From the NCBI GenBank assembly GCA_021154885.1, contig JAJKHS010000069.1:1-62336 (forward strand): a DNA stretch of 62,336 bases, in the 5' to 3' direction. The DNA is from Thermoanaerobaculum sp. (GTDB taxonomy: Bacteria > Acidobacteriota > Thermoanaerobaculia > Multivoradales > UBA5704). This document shows, in pieces, positions 42,535 to 50,900 of the stretch (position 1 is its first letter; every line of letters starts with the position of its first letter). The position numbers and the translations under genes were made by a program. The notes below the pieces were generated by a model. It was given only the letters and a program-made list of their open reading frames with translations. It was not told where the DNA came from and ran no database searches.

Positions 42535-42692
42535 GGTCGGAGGCGGGTGCCGCTTTGGCATCCTCGCAAGATGGTAACACGATCCTCAGCAGGTCTACTC
42601 CCGACGAAGGCGTCGCGGTACCTGGCCCGCCTATCCCGCCGCGAATCCTTCAGAGAGATAATATATGTCACGAAGGAGGAAACGTCACCGCT

Positions 42693-43553
42693 ATGCCCTC
42701 AATGGCCCATGAGATCCTTGTGGATCTCTTCAAGAACCGTCCCTCGCTCGCTGCCGAGATCCTGGTCGAGGTGCTGGGCGTCTCGCTTCCACCCTACACC
42801 GAAGCTCGACTCGCCTCCAACGACTTGACCGAGATCCAGCCCGCCGAATACCGCGCCGATGCCGTCGTCGTCCTTCTCGACCGCGACATCCCCATCCGGG
42901 TGATCATCGTCGAGGTCCAACTGGCGGTCGATTCCAGAAAGCGCCTCAGTTGGCCTGCTTACGTGACGGTCTCGCGCGCCATCCACGGCTGCCCGGCGGA
43001 TCTCCTCGTCGTCGCGCCCGATCCGGTTCTCGCCGGGTGGTGCGCAGAACCGATCGAGATCGGCGTCCCCGGCTTCGTCCTGCGCCCGCCTGTGCTGCGC
43101 CGCACCGCTGTTCCGGTCGTGACAGACCCCAGGGAAGCGGCCCGCCGGCCCGAGCTCGGAGTGCTTTCCGCGCTGGCGCACGGCGAGACTGACCAGGGAA
43201 CGACGATCGCCGCCACGGTGCTGCCCGCGATCCGAGGACTCGACGACGACAGGGCCAGGTTGTACTACGACCTCGTGTACAATTCCCTGAATGAGGCGGC
43301 TCGCCGCGCGCTGGAGACGATAATGAAGAGTTACGAATACCAGAGCGATTTCGCGAAAAAGTACGTCGCTCAGGGGCGCGCCGAGGAGGCGGCGCGCAAC
43401 CTGCTGACCGTGCTTCGGGTCCGCGGCATTGCAGTGCCGGACGCTGTCCGCGAGCACATCCTGGCCCAGAAGGAGCCGGAGCGGCTGGAGCGCTGGCTGG
43501 AGAAGGCCGCCGTTGCCGCTTCGGTCACCGCGGTCATCGACGAGCCGAACTGA
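42693..43553 (+). CDS. PD-(D/E)xK nuclease-like protein (Rpn/DUF4351-type)
   Basis: A 286-residue protein. The N-terminus reads MAHEILVDLFKNRPSLAAEILVEVLG, and the middle has YRADAVVVLLDRDIPIRVIIVEVQLAVDSRKR: an Asp, then E-V-Q, which is the degenerate PD-(D/E)xK core of the Rpn family of recombination-promoting nucleases and related proteins of unknown role. The C-terminal part is helical (YQSDFAKKYVAQGRAEEAARNLLTVLRVRG), as in DUF4351-like ends. AAGGAGG lies 12 bases before ATG 42693. It is a stand-alone gene with an AT-rich upstream patch (ATAATATATG). Confidence 0.65.
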   Translation: MPSMAHEILVDLFKNRPSLAAEILVEVLGVSLPPYTEARLASNDLTEIQPAEYRADAVVVLLDRDIPIRVIIVEVQLAVDSRKRLSWPAYVTVSRAIHGCPADLLVVAPDPVLAGWCAEPIEIGVPGFVLRPPVLRRTAVPVVTDPREAARRPELGVLSALAHGETDQGTTIAATVLPAIRGLDDDRARLYYDLVYNSLNEAARRALETIMKSYEYQSDFAKKYVAQGRAEEAARNLLTVLRVRGIAVPDAVREHILAQKEPERLERWLEKAAVAASVTAVIDEPN

Positions 43554-43608
43554 AGCCCCGAAACCGCCCCTCCTCCTACCAGAGATGAGGCTTCTCGGGC
43601 GGGGCGGT

Positions 43609-44364
43609 CTAGCCCTTCTTCTTTCCCAGCCGTTCCACCAGCGCCCGCAAAGCCCCCTGCGTCTCGGGGCTGAACCACTGGTCCACCAGACCCGCGAGCT
43701 CGGCCTCGTTCTCCGTGAAGAGCGCGACGAGGTCGGCGCGGGCCAGGTGGCGGGTGATCGACAAGGCCCGCGGCGGCAGGGCGAGGAGGGCGTTGCACTG
43801 CTCGACGGCCCGCGCCACGACCCCCTCGGGGGCGACCAACTCGTCGACGAGGCCGATGCGCCGGGCCTCATCCCCGAGCACGAGCTGGGCCGTCACGCAG
43901 AGACGCTCGGCCTGTCCGCGCCCCACCAGCCGCCGCAGGGCGTGGTAGATGACCGGCGGCATGGGGATACCCACCTGGACCTCGTTGAGGCCGATGCGGA
44001 ACTCCCCCTCGGCCATGACGCGGGCGTCGCAGAAGATGGAGAGCACGGCGCCGCCGGCCGGGCTGTGGCCGGTGATGGCCGCCACCACCGGGATGGGCGA
44101 GGCGGCGAGAGCGCGCAGCAGACCGTAGAAGTCCCGCCAGGTGGCGGCGATGGCCGGCCGGTCGAGCTGGATCAGGTGCGGCACGTCGAGGCCGCCCGAG
44201 AACCGGCCGGGCGCGCCGGAGAGGACCAGCGCCCTGGCGCCGGCCGAGGGTGCCCCCTCCACCGCCGCGCGCAGGGCGGCGATCAGCTCCGGCGAGAGGG
44301 CGTTGGCCGGCGGCCGGTCGAGGCGCAGCTCGCGTACGGCTCCATGGTCGATGATTTGGATCAT
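43609..44364 (-). CDS. enoyl-CoA hydratase/isomerase family protein
   Basis: A 251-residue crotonase-fold protein. It has the oxyanion-hole sequences GAPGRFSGGLDV and GHSPAGGAVLSIFCDARVMAEG and one catalytic-position Glu in IGLNEVQVGIPMP. The second Glu of classic hydratases seems replaced (AGGAVLS), so it could be an isomerase, hydrolase or a divergent hydratase. It acts on an enoyl-CoA or related thioester. It stands alone, convergent with the Rpn-like gene. Role in fatty-acid breakdown is inferred from other genes in the window. Confidence 0.82.
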   Translation of the reverse strand: MIQIIDHGAVRELRLDRPPANALSPELIAALRAAVEGAPSAGARALVLSGAPGRFSGGLDVPHLIQLDRPAIAATWRDFYGLLRALAASPIPVVAAITGHSPAGGAVLSIFCDARVMAEGEFRIGLNEVQVGIPMPPVIYHALRRLVGRGQAERLCVTAQLVLGDEARRIGLVDELVAPEGVVARAVEQCNALLALPPRALSITRHLARADLVALFTENEAELAGLVDQWFSPETQGALRALVERLGKKKG

Positions 44365-44460
44365 GATCGATATCTCCTATCGCGAATCCTATATCTTTTC
44401 GCCGCCCGTCCAACCGGCAGTCGCGGGATGATAAAATCCAGGGAGACCTGGGGAGACCAC

Positions 44461-44898
44461 TTGGACGACGTCAAACGCAAGGAAGTCCGCCGGCTGCTCG
44501 TCGCGCTCGAAGCGGAGAAGGAGCAGGACCGCTTCCGCGAGCGCGAGGCCGTGCTGGAGAAGAACCGGCAGATCTATCGCTTTCAGGAGATCAAGAAGAC
44601 GATCCTTCTCCCCACCCTGCGGGAGTTCATGATCGATCTCGACCGCAAGGGCCACCTCACGCGGCTGCAGGAGCTGACGCCCGAGAAGGTGCGCATGGAC
44701 GTGCAGGTGCAGACCCAGACCCCCAAGCGCGGCGCCATCGAGTTCTCGCTGGACAAGGCCGAGCCCGGCACCATCAAGGTCAGCTACGGCTGGGTGGTGA
44801 AGGAGGCCCGCTTCGACCACGAGAGCTTCCCCATGGATCGCGTGGCCTCCGGCTTCGTCATCGACCGCGTGCTGCACCTGCTGCGCGGGCTGATCTAG
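44461..44898 (+). CDS. 145-residue protein of unknown function with coiled-coil N-terminus
   Basis: The protein reads (M)DDVKRKEVRRLLVALEAEKEQDRFREREAVLEKNRQIYRFQEIKKTILLPTLREFMIDLDRKGH, a charged coiled coil, then a beta-rich domain (EFSLDKAEPGTIKVSYGWVVKEARFDHESFPM). I do not recognise a family. TTG 44461 has GGGGAG five bases before it; ATG 44428 in the same frame lacks a ribosome site. Its stop overlaps the stop of the convergent kinase-phosphatase gene by four bases. Confidence 0.65.
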   Translation: MDDVKRKEVRRLLVALEAEKEQDRFREREAVLEKNRQIYRFQEIKKTILLPTLREFMIDLDRKGHLTRLQELTPEKVRMDVQVQTQTPKRGAIEFSLDKAEPGTIKVSYGWVVKEARFDHESFPMDRVASGFVIDRVLHLLRGLI

Positions 44899-46172
44899 AC
44901 CCTGAGGAACGGCCGGGAGGGTCCCATGTAGATCCGCCGGGCGGGGACGGAGACCAGCTCGCGCTCCGGCCAGCGCAGGGCCGTGAGCCGGCCGCCGAAG
45001 ACGCAGCCGGTATCGATGTTGAGCGTGCGGTTGAGCCATTGCGGCTCGGCCACCGGCGTATGGCCGTAGACCACGTGCGCCGCGCCCCGGTAGCCGGCGG
45101 CCCAGTCGGCGCGCACGGGGAGGCCGAGCTCGTCCATCTCCCCCGTGGTCTCGCCATAGAGGGCGAAGTCGCGCACCCGGCCGGAGGCCCGCCCCTGCAT
45201 CTCCGCCCTGAGGCCGGCGTGGACGGCCACCAGCCGGCCGCCGTCCAGCACGTAGTGGCTCACCAGGCCGTCGAGGAACGCGGCCACGTCGGAGCGGAAG
45301 CCGGGCGGCTCGGCCTCCAGCTCGTCGATCGACTGCTGGAGGCCGTGAGCCACCCGGACGTTGCGGCCCCGCAGCCACTTGAGCAGCTTGACGTCGTGGT
45401 TGCCCGGCACGCAGAGGGCCGAGCCCGCCGCTACCATCCCCCTCGCAATGCGAAGCACGTCGACCACCCGGGGGCCGCGGTCCACGAGATCGCCGAGGAA
45501 CACGATCTTGCGCCCCTCGGGGTGACGCCAGACGCTCGAGAAGCCCGCCTCGTCCGGGGCGTAGCCGAGATTCGTCAGCAGCTCCTCCAATTCGTCGCCG
45601 CAGCCGTGGACGTCGCCGATGAGATCGAAGGGCCCACGGTCGGACCGGCGGTCGGGCCGCAACGGCCGGCGCTCGAGGGTGACCGTCTCCAACTCCTCGG
45701 GCGAGCGGAGGACCCAGAGATGCCGGAGCCCCTCTTTCTCGAGACCGGGGAGCGAGCGCCGGAGCTCGCCGCTCTGGCGGTGCAGCACGTGGGGCCCGAA
45801 CCGGCGGTCCGGCCGCTTCCGGTTGCGCGCCGCCAGGATCTCCTCGGGCAGGTCGAAGACGATCGCCACCGGCTGCACGTAGTGCTCGCGGGCGAGCTCC
45901 AGCAGCGGCTGGCGCGCCTCCGGCTGGGTGTTGGTGGCGTCGATCACGGTGAGCCGGCCGCGGCGCAGGCGTCTGGCCGCGATGGCGTGGAGGATCTCGA
46001 ATGCGTCCGCGGTCGCCGACTGATCCGTCTCGTCGTCGGACACCAAGCCCCGGCAGGCGTCGGAGGACAGGACCTCCGTCGCCCGGAAGTGCCGGCGGGC
46101 GAAGGTCGACTTGCCGGCGCCGGACGGGCCGACGAGGAGGACGAGGGCGAGCTCGGGGAGGGAGATCTTCAC
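44895..46172 (-). CDS. polynucleotide kinase-phosphatase (Pnkp-like) without ligase domain
   Basis: A 425-residue protein from GTG 46172. Residues about 5-165 form a P-loop kinase (LLVGPSGAGKSTFARR, then VIDATNT, RNRKRPDRR) like the 5'-OH polynucleotide kinase of bacterial Pnkp. Residues about 185-400 form a calcineurin-like phosphatase with GDVHGC, GDLVDRGP, GNHD and VYGHTP. Bacterial Pnkp of the RNA-repair system has a third, adenylyltransferase domain; it is absent here and the protein ends naturally. The start overlaps the upstream RlaP-like gene by GTGA. It probably heals broken RNA ends (5'-OH, 3'- or 2',3'-phosphate). Confidence 0.85.
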   Translation of the reverse strand: MKISLPELALVLLVGPSGAGKSTFARRHFRATEVLSSDACRGLVSDDETDQSATADAFEILHAIAARRLRRGRLTVIDATNTQPEARQPLLELAREHYVQPVAIVFDLPEEILAARNRKRPDRRFGPHVLHRQSGELRRSLPGLEKEGLRHLWVLRSPEELETVTLERRPLRPDRRSDRGPFDLIGDVHGCGDELEELLTNLGYAPDEAGFSSVWRHPEGRKIVFLGDLVDRGPRVVDVLRIARGMVAAGSALCVPGNHDVKLLKWLRGRNVRVAHGLQQSIDELEAEPPGFRSDVAAFLDGLVSHYVLDGGRLVAVHAGLRAEMQGRASGRVRDFALYGETTGEMDELGLPVRADWAAGYRGAAHVVYGHTPVAEPQWLNRTLNIDTGCVFGGRLTALRWPERELVSVPARRIYMGPSRPFLRV

Positions 46173-47113
46173 ACCGGGTCGCCCACCGCGCTCCGGCGGG
46201 CCTTGACGAGGAACCGGTTGGCCCATTCGTAGTCCGGCCGGTCCGGCAGGGCGGTCGATTCAAAGGCGCGCTCGAACTGCTCATGCAGATCGAGCCGCCA
46301 GGCGTCCACCTCCGCCCAGGGGACCTCTCCCCGCTTGATGGCCAGGAGACGCTCTCGGTGCTCCTCCACCCGCACCGGGATAAACCCCTCGCGCAGGGCC
46401 GTGATCCCCGCCATCAGCAGCCGGATGAGGTGCATGGCGTGCTGCCAGCGCGGCGCGCCGGTGGTGCGGACGTCCATCTCCAGGCGCTTGAACTGCGACA
46501 TGACGTAGCCGTTGTACGTCTGATAGATCAGCTTCGAGAGGAAGGCCGAGCGGCCGGCGATCAGCTCGTCCGCCAGTGGCGTGCTGAACTCCACGAGCGG
46601 CGTGTAGAGGCATTCGAGCACGTTGGGATTGGCCTTGAGGGCCATGGTGATGAACTTGCGGATCTCCCAGTAGCACTCCTCGGTCTCCCGGTTCTCGAGC
46701 TGCTCGGGGAGATCGAAAAGCGACCAGTGGAGGTCCGCCGGCGGCAGGTAGAACCCTCGCCGGTCGATGTCCGAGCCCTCCCCCGCCAGGCCGTAGGCCA
46801 GGGAGCCCACGATGCAGCGGTAGATCACCCGGTCCCAGAGACCTTGATCGAGATCCCCCGGCCGCGCCCGCTCCAGGTCCTCCCGCTGCACGAGCTTGCG
46901 GACGCTCAGGTGCTGGCGGTGCAGGGAGATCTTGCGGCCGTCCGGCAGGAGGACGCGATAGGCGTGAGTGCTGTCCACCGGCGACTTGACGACCTTGCCC
47001 ACGGCACCCGCCGGGCAGAGCAGGTTGCCCCGGGAGTCCCGCACCTCGGTCCGGGTCACGACGTGGGTCCCCACGGGGAGGATCCACTCGGGGAAGGCGG
47101 CGGGCCCGGTCAT
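46169..47113 (-). CDS. RlaP-like nucleotidyltransferase (RNA repair associated)
   Basis: A 314-residue protein of the polymerase-beta nucleotidyltransferase superfamily. The active-site pattern is YRCIVGSLAYGLAGEGSDIDRRGFYLP, with GS and DxD. An N-terminal small barrel (about 10-65: VVTRTEVRDSRGNLLCPAGAVGKV) may bind nucleic acid. The C-terminal half is helical with YQTYNGYVMSQFKRLE. Proteins of this kind (RlaP) are found beside Pnkp/Hen1 genes in RNA-repair loci. Here the Pnkp-like gene follows with overlap. It probably adds a nucleotide to, or senses, cleaved RNA; the substrate is unproven. Confidence 0.8.
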   Translation of the reverse strand: MTGPAAFPEWILPVGTHVVTRTEVRDSRGNLLCPAGAVGKVVKSPVDSTHAYRVLLPDGRKISLHRQHLSVRKLVQREDLERARPGDLDQGLWDRVIYRCIVGSLAYGLAGEGSDIDRRGFYLPPADLHWSLFDLPEQLENRETEECYWEIRKFITMALKANPNVLECLYTPLVEFSTPLADELIAGRSAFLSKLIYQTYNGYVMSQFKRLEMDVRTTGAPRWQHAMHLIRLLMAGITALREGFIPVRVEEHRERLLAIKRGEVPWAEVDAWRLDLHEQFERAFESTALPDRPDYEWANRFLVKARRSAVGDPV

Positions 47114-47167
47114 GGCCGCTCCGTGGCCGGGGCGTGGGCGGTGCGGAGGGTGGGGAGCATGGAGGAA

Positions 47168-47656
47168 TCAGAGACTCTCGCCTGCAAGGCGCAGGACCGC
47201 CGCCCGCGTCTGAGGAGAGAGGCGGAAGCGTAGGGCCTGGAGCCGGTCCCGACAAGGGGCTACCCTCTCGATGAGTCCCGCTCGCTTGGCATCCAGCAGG
47301 AGGCCCACAGTCCCGGTCAGGCGAAGTCTGAGGGTTTCCGCACAGCGTCTCGCGAGAGCGTCGTCGAGGATGACGATCGGATCGGAGGCCTCCAGGGCCA
47401 GCATGAGCACCTCGGTTTCACCGGGACCGAGATCGTGGATCAGAGGCAAGGCAGGTTGGCTTTGGGGGCGCCGCAGGCTCACCCAACTCAACGTCTTCGG
47501 GTCGGCCAGGCTCACGCCCGCTTTCCTGCCGATCGCAAGCTCCTCCTCCACGGCGACGGGAACGACGACCTCACCCGCGAGAGCAGGGAGGATATGGAGG
47601 AGTCCGAGCTGATGGAGATACTGAAGAGGTGAGGTGTTGCAGATCACCTCAGGCAA
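47168..47656 (-). CDS. DUF3368 PIN-like toxin, second pair
   Basis: A 162-residue protein starting MPEVICNTSPLQYLHQLGLLHIL, the DUF3368 N-terminal motif, with later LGPGETEVLMLALE (conserved Glu) and VILDDALARRCAE (paired Asp). It overlaps the upstream UPF0175 gene by eight bases, as in the pair at 3587-4316, but sequence similarity between the two toxins is modest. Predicted ribonuclease toxin. Confidence 0.82.
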   Translation of the reverse strand: MPEVICNTSPLQYLHQLGLLHILPALAGEVVVPVAVEEELAIGRKAGVSLADPKTLSWVSLRRPQSQPALPLIHDLGPGETEVLMLALEASDPIVILDDALARRCAETLRLRLTGTVGLLLDAKRAGLIERVAPCRDRLQALRFRLSPQTRAAVLRLAGESL

Positions 47657-47900
47657 GGCGAGCTTCCCTCTGAAGCTCCTCCTCGGTCAGGCTGAAGGTA
47701 TCGACCCCGTAATCGGCGAGCCTGGAGAGGAAGACGACGCGTGGGACGCCGGCCAGAACCGCCGCCGCCCCCGAGGAGAGGCGCCCCAACTCGAAGAGCT
47801 TCACGGCGGCGGCCATCCGCAAGGTCTCGCCAAACTCGTCCGCCCGTAACTTCAGGGCCAGCATGGAGTCTTCCGGGATGTCCAGGAGGATCTGGCTCAT
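47649..47900 (-). CDS. UPF0175 antitoxin, second pair
   Basis: An 83-residue protein, MSQILLDIPEDSMLALKLRADEFGETLRMAAAVKLFELGRLSSGAAAVLAGVPRVVFLSRLADYGVDTF, a clear UPF0175 member with the helix-turn-helix-like GRLSSGAAAVLAGVPRVVF. It lies directly upstream of its DUF3368 partner. It is the same length as the antitoxin at 3587 but different in sequence, so the two are probably old paralogues or separate acquisitions. Confidence 0.85.
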   Translation of the reverse strand: MSQILLDIPEDSMLALKLRADEFGETLRMAAAVKLFELGRLSSGAAAVLAGVPRVVFLSRLADYGVDTFSLTEEELQREARLA

Positions 47901-47948
47901 GGCGTTTTCTCCGATCCCCGAGGGGCGACAGGCCCCTCGGTCATACCC

Positions 47949-50900
47949 TCATTCTACAACCCGAACCACCCCCGCCTCCGAATACGCCATGAACTCCGGC
48001 GCGTACATCGACTGCAACGTGGCCGGACCGACCCGGAACTCGCCCGCGAGGTTGGCCCGCAGACGGTACTTCAGGGTGTATTCGCCGGCCGGCAGCGCTT
48101 CGAAGAAGAAGTTGGTGGCGCTGTCCCGCGTCTCCTCGTACCACAGCAGGCCCTGGTTCCAGCGCCAGCCGGAGCGGGCGGCGACGGGCTCGAGGCCGGC
48201 GGCACGGGGATCGCGCAGGTGGACGTACTCCGCGGGCGCCCGGCTGCTCACGGTGAGCTGCACCTCGACCTCGTCGCCCGGCTTGAGGACAGCCCCCTCT
48301 TCGAGCGGCTTCAGCACCTTCTCCTGCCCCTGGGAGACGCGCAGGAAGTAGCGGCGGGAGACGTGGAAGAGGTCGCCGCTCCCCTGCGCCGGGGGCTCCT
48401 CGGTCGAGAAGTGCCAGGTGGCGGAGGCGAAGAGGAAGCCGGGGGTCGCCTTCTCCACCTCGACCGCGGCATGGGCAGGATCGATCCTGTCGCCCGGGAT
48501 CACCACCCGGTTCTCCTTGCCCGTGTAACGGTCCGGCTCGAAGGTGAAGGTGGTGGCCTGCCCGGCGGTGCGGACGGTCGCCGACTCGGTCACGCCGAGC
48601 TGTCCCTCCTTCTGGAGATAGTGGACCAGGGCGTAGAGGACCTCGGCCGTGGCCCGCGTCGATTTCCAGTGGTTGAAATGCTTGTTGAGGAAGAGCCACT
48701 GCACGAGGCCGTGACGGCGGGGATCGTCCGGCCGCAGCTCCATCAGGGCGTGCAGGGCGAAGGCGTGGGATTCGACGGTGTCGTCGTACCAGAGCCAGGA
48801 GCGCGCTTCCGGCTGCCAGAAGGTGCCCTCGTCCGGGGTGGTCCTCGCCCGATCCAGGACGCTGTCGAAGACGAGCCGCGCGTCGTCCGGCCGGCCCATG
48901 CGCTTCAGGGTGAGGGCCAGTAGGCTCCGCAGATAGGGGGAGAGCTCGGTCCAATGCTGGAAGCTCTCGTCCAGGATCTGCCGGCGCTCGGCCTCGGTCA
49001 GGGCATTCCCCATCCATGAAGGATCGGGATAGGCCGAGGCCGTGTAGTTGAGCAGCACGGGGAGGGCGAGGCAGCAGCTCTCCGCCGGGCGCTTCCCATG
49101 CTCCTCGCGGTAATTCGCCGCCAGGTAGGACCACCCCTTGCGCACCGCGTCGCGCAGATCGCGCGGCACCTCGACGCCGAACTCGGCCGCCCGGGCCAGG
49201 CCCTGGAGGACGTAGGCGGTCATGTAGGGCGAGGCCGGCCCGCCCGGCCACCAGGGGAAGGCGCCGTCCGCACGCTGCATCTTCACGAGCTTCGCAAGCG
49301 AGTCGTCGCGTTGAGCGCGGGCGATCCGCGGGTCGAGCACCTTGAGGAGGTCCTTCCCGTCGCCGCCCCGCGCTTCTATCAGGAAGGGCGATTCCTCCAG
49401 GGCCAGCTTGCGGTTGGGATCCGTGGCGTCCCAGGTTTCGAGCCGCGTCTCCCGCTTCGCCAGGTCCGCGGCCAGCCGGGCCACGGCGGGGTAGCGGTCG
49501 AAGAGGCTCGTCACGATTTCCGTCGAGAGGAAGCGGTTGAGGGTCTGCTCGGTGCACTCATAAGGATAGTTGACGAGGTATGGCAGGGCCGCCAGCACGC
49601 CCTGGAAGAGCTGGCCGTCGACCGTGACCACCAGTTGCTCGTCGATCCGCGTCGGATCGTCGTTGCGCTCCAGGTCCGCGAAACGCAGCTCCCGGCGCTC
49701 GGCGTCCCGCAGGACGGCGAAGCGGGACTGGGCGAGGTGGACCCGCGACGGCAGCACGGGCAGGGGCCGAAGCTCGCCGTCGCTCTCGTCCCCTGCCACG
49801 GCCGTGACCTTGAAGGCCACGGGCCCCACCCGGCGAGGAGCAGTCAGAGGGAAGGTGACGCTCGTGCCGCCGCCGGCCGCCGCCGTGAAGGGGAGGCGCG
49901 CCGGCCCGGCGGTGAGCCCGAAGTCCGCCAGCAGGCTCTGCCCCGTCTCCGGATCGGCGATTTCCAGCGCCACCTCGCCCCGCATGGCCGTCTTGCGGGC
50001 GTTGGTGACGACGACCTTGAGCCGTGCCTGGTCCCCCTCGCGCAGGAAGCGCGGCAGGTAGGGGCGGACGAGGAGGTCGCGGGCAGAGCGGGCCTCCTTC
50101 TTCACCGTGCCCGCCCGCAGGTCGCGCGTCACCGCCTGGACGAAGACGTTCCACGCCGTGACCGAGTCGGGCACGGTGAATTCGATCGTGGCCGTGCCGT
50201 CCGGACCGGTGAGGAGTTGCGGCTGCCAGAAGGCGGTCTCCGCGAAATTGCTGCGCGGTGGCCCGCCCGGGGATGTCCTGGAGGCCGCCCGGGGATCTCG
50301 CACGGGATTTGACTCCAGGGCCACGGTACTGACGGTGTCGAGCTTCGCTGCCTCCCCAGTCACGACGATCTCCTCTTCGACCACGCCGTCGCGCACGGTC
50401 AGAGGTCCCACGCGCATCCGCTCCTGGCCGAAATTCGGGAATAGCAGCCAGTCGTCCTCCAGCTCCGGCAGCGCAGGGCGGGACTCCATCTGCCCCAGCC
50501 AGATCTCGCTCTTCGACCCCAGGTTCGAGGTCAGAGAGGGGATCGGGGTCCGGTCGGGGTAGAGGCCGAGCGGGTCTGGGCGCTCGTCAGGCACCAGGAT
50601 CTCGTCGAGGCTGCGGTCGGTCATGATCGCCAGCACCTCGGCGGCCGCCGCCTCGGGGGCCTCGCCCGCGGGGGGACGGACGGTGATCTTCCACCTCTCC
50701 CGCGCACCGGGGCGCAGGTGGTCGCGGAAGGTGGCGAACCCCACCCGCAGCTCGCGGTCGTCCCACGGCACCCGGACGGCCGCGGTGAGATTGCAGAGCT
50801 GGTGGTCGCGCAGCAGCACGAGCTTGAAGCCGAGGCCGCCGCGATCCGCCGCGCCGATGGGGAGCGCGATCACCGCGGGCGACTCGCCGCCGCGCAGCAT

